Source of the DNA: CANHCC01 sp040381555
GTDB taxonomy: Bacteria; Bacteroidota; Bacteroidia; J057; RFSG01
Direction of reading: 5' to 3'
Assembly: GCA_040381555.1 (NCBI GenBank)
Contig: JBEIHC010000125.1
Location: 1 to 7,709 of the forward strand
Length of the DNA: 7,709 bases
The position numbers and the translations under genes were made by a program. The notes below the pieces were generated by a model. The model was not told the origin of the DNA, did no database searches, and saw only the letters and a list, made by a program, of their open reading frames with translations. Numbering within the stretch: the stretch's first letter is position 1; each line of letters opens with the position of its first letter. Positions 6,609 to 7,709 of the stretch are shown here, piece after piece.

Positions 6609-6932
6609 TCTTTACAGATTTTATGAGAGGTAATAAAAAGTGCATCCCATCCTCTATCCGGTACTTTAATACCATCAATCACTTGATTATGCCTTTCAAT
6701 TAGCCAATTCAAATCTTTCCATCCTCCAGCAATAAAGTTAACCATATCCCCTACGCCTTTATAATCCGGATCAACATTACCGTCTTCATCTATTTCAATA
6801 GTTACACCAGTAAACACTTTATAAATTTGGTCACAATATTTATGAGTCGCAACGCCATCAAATGGCTCATAAGATTTAGAATATGGCCCTATAGGAATTG
6901 CATCAGATCCATTTTCAGGCTTGTAAAAAACA
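6605..6932 (-). pseudogene. 3' remnant of an unidentified gene, truncated at the IS end
   Basis: The frame ending TGA at 6605 stays open upstream to a stop at 6986-6988 and reads as a plausible protein for about 110 codons, including PENGSDAIPIGPYSKSYEPF, then KYCDQIYK and VTIEIDEDGNVDPDYKGVGD, ending ALFITSHKICKE. There is no ATG at its head; a GTG at 6817 would give only 70 residues and would begin mid-domain. The protein-like part stops around 6932, where IS sequence seems to begin, so the 5' part is presumably beyond the element or lost. I do not recognise the family: the piece is acidic, shows no signal peptide or membrane segment, and has no identifiable catalytic motif. It overlaps the next gene by four bases (ATGA), a normal operon arrangement, which supports it having been a genuine gene before disruption. 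Confidence 0.68.
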
Positions 6933-7709
6933 GGGGTCAGTATTATTTTGTGGGGAGCAAGTTTTAGGTGAATAATTTTTCTAACCTAAAAAGGAAGAAT
7001 TTTACATCAGTTACACCCCTTAAATTGGCTCTGAATTGCTTTATTTTTGAGTTGAATGATTCGGCATTTGCATTTGTATTTCTGTTATTGAAGAAGTTCA
7101 ATATGTTCTCTAAATGATATTCCAGGGAGTTCACAACACTATTAAAGCTGTCTAATTTGAGATCCATGATATCCTGCTTCCATTGCAAAAACTTTTGCTT
7201 TGCTTTTTTCTTGCATAGCATGTTAAATATCCTCCTAAATGATTCAACTAGTTTGTATGCCTGGTATAGCATCGGGTATCTTTCAAAAAGTATCTCTGCT
7301 CTCATTTGCTGATTCTTGGTCCATTCTTCTTTGTATTTGTAGAGTAGATACCTGCTCCTTGCTAATAATTCTTTAAGAGTGTCCCCATTGCCTAATATCT
7401 CTGGTTTATATCTTTTGCCTTCAGCTTTTGCAGCTTTAATTGCTTGATTTTCTACTTCTAGAGCCTCCCACCTATAACTGATTCTTAAATGTTGTAAGGC
7501 ATCTAATACTAGTCGAACAACATGGAAACGATCAATCGTTTGTTTGCTGTGCACAAAACAATTTCGAGCAGCCATCGCCATATTGGGAGCCATATCCAGT
7601 GTTACTTCATTGACGATTTCACGACTTTTCTTTGGGATTTTATCTAAAACCTCCTGTATCGTTTTTGAATCAGTCCCATTTATGATTGCGATAACTGACT
7701 TTTTATTTC
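6933..7709 (-). mobile_element. Insertion sequence, ISL3/ISAon1-like, partial (one end in window)
   Basis: The element consists of the transposase gene plus about 30 bases after its stop. The outer boundary is inferred at GGGGTCAGTATTATTTTG (from about 6933), because protein-like sequence of the disrupted gene ends there and IS ends of this class often begin with G-runs. The other terminal repeat and the target duplication lie outside the window, so the boundary is uncertain by several bases. Confidence 0.68.
6964..7709 (-). CDS. DDE transposase, ISL3/ISAon1-type, C-terminal part
   Basis: The visible 247 codons are the C-terminal part of a transposase that cuts and rejoins IS ends. The frame is open from the right edge, so the true start lies outside; the methionine at 7593 (MAPNMAMAARN) is internal, because the preceding codons read TIQEVLDKIPKK and SREIVNEVTLD without a break. 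Family features are the VTLDMAPNM segment, whose Asp is a likely catalytic residue, then DRFHVVRLVLDAL, the RSRYLLYK region, and NFFNNRNTNANAESFNSKIK containing the likely catalytic Glu, followed by FRANLRGVTDVKFFLFRL before the stop at 6964. This C-terminus is what I recall from Bacteroidota ISAon1-type transposases; assignment within the ISL3 group is from memory. No frameshift or internal stop is visible, so the copy may be intact. Confidence 0.88.
   Translation of the reverse strand, partial: NKKSVIAIINGTDSKTIQEVLDKIPKKSREIVNEVTLDMAPNMAMAARNCFVHSKQTIDRFHVVRLVLDALQHLRISYRWEALEVENQAIKAAKAEGKRYKPEILGNGDTLKELLARSRYLLYKYKEEWTKNQQMRAEILFERYPMLYQAYKLVESFRRIFNMLCKKKAKQKFLQWKQDIMDLKLDSFNSVVNSLEYHLENILNFFNNRNTNANAESFNSKIKQFRANLRGVTDVKFFLFRLEKLFT

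Noticed and set aside
6605..6817. A free-standing 70-residue gene starting at GTG 6817
   Set aside because: Protein-like sequence continues upstream in frame for about 40 further codons, so the GTG is internal to a truncated gene.
6964..7593. Complete transposase starting at the methionine at 7593
   Set aside because: The frame stays open to the window edge and encodes typical transposase sequence before that methionine.

Overview
The window looks like a chromosomal segment from a member of the Bacteroidota, probably a Cytophagales- or Saprospirales-type bacterium. Three things point there. Three promoters can be read as the Bacteroidota consensus (-7 element TAnnTTTG, with a TTG/TTA-like -33 element 18-20 bp upstream). 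Starts lack Shine-Dalgarno sequences. The IS transposase at the right edge is of a type common in Bacteroidota. I cannot name a genus from the sequence alone.

Layout. Positions 1-384 are gene-free. They hold an inverted-repeat pair, a short 17-bp tandem array and a strong minus-strand terminator for aconitase. Positions 385-2649 (minus) encode a complete aconitase with its own promoter just upstream. Positions 2707-5165 (minus) form a tight three-gene operon transcribed mnmA -> surface-type lipoprotein -> secreted protein: the first two genes overlap by 13 bp, and the last two are separated by 6 bp and share a reading frame. Positions 5166-5315 are a divergent control region with a promoter for mnmA leftward and one for panB rightward; an 18-bp-spaced pair of identical short palindromes overlies both -33 regions. 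Positions 5316-6134 (plus) encode PanB.

From about 6237 to the right edge the region is accessory in character and visibly more AT-rich. A small membrane-anchored BamE/SmpA-like protein (minus) is coupled by an ATGA overlap to the 3' remnant of an unidentified gene. That gene has lost its 5' part at the end of an insertion sequence, whose transposase (C-terminal 247 residues visible) runs off the window.

How it fits together. Aconitase (TCA cycle), MnmA (tRNA 2-thiouridine) and PanB (pantothenate/CoA) are housekeeping functions with no shared pathway. The two envelope proteins co-transcribed with mnmA have no function I can recognise. I found no CRISPR array, defence island, toxin system or RNA gene that I could defend. 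The most interesting points are the paired palindromes between mnmA and panB, the same-frame lipoprotein/secreted-protein junction with a non-ATG start, and the IS-truncated gene with its coupled BamE-like partner.
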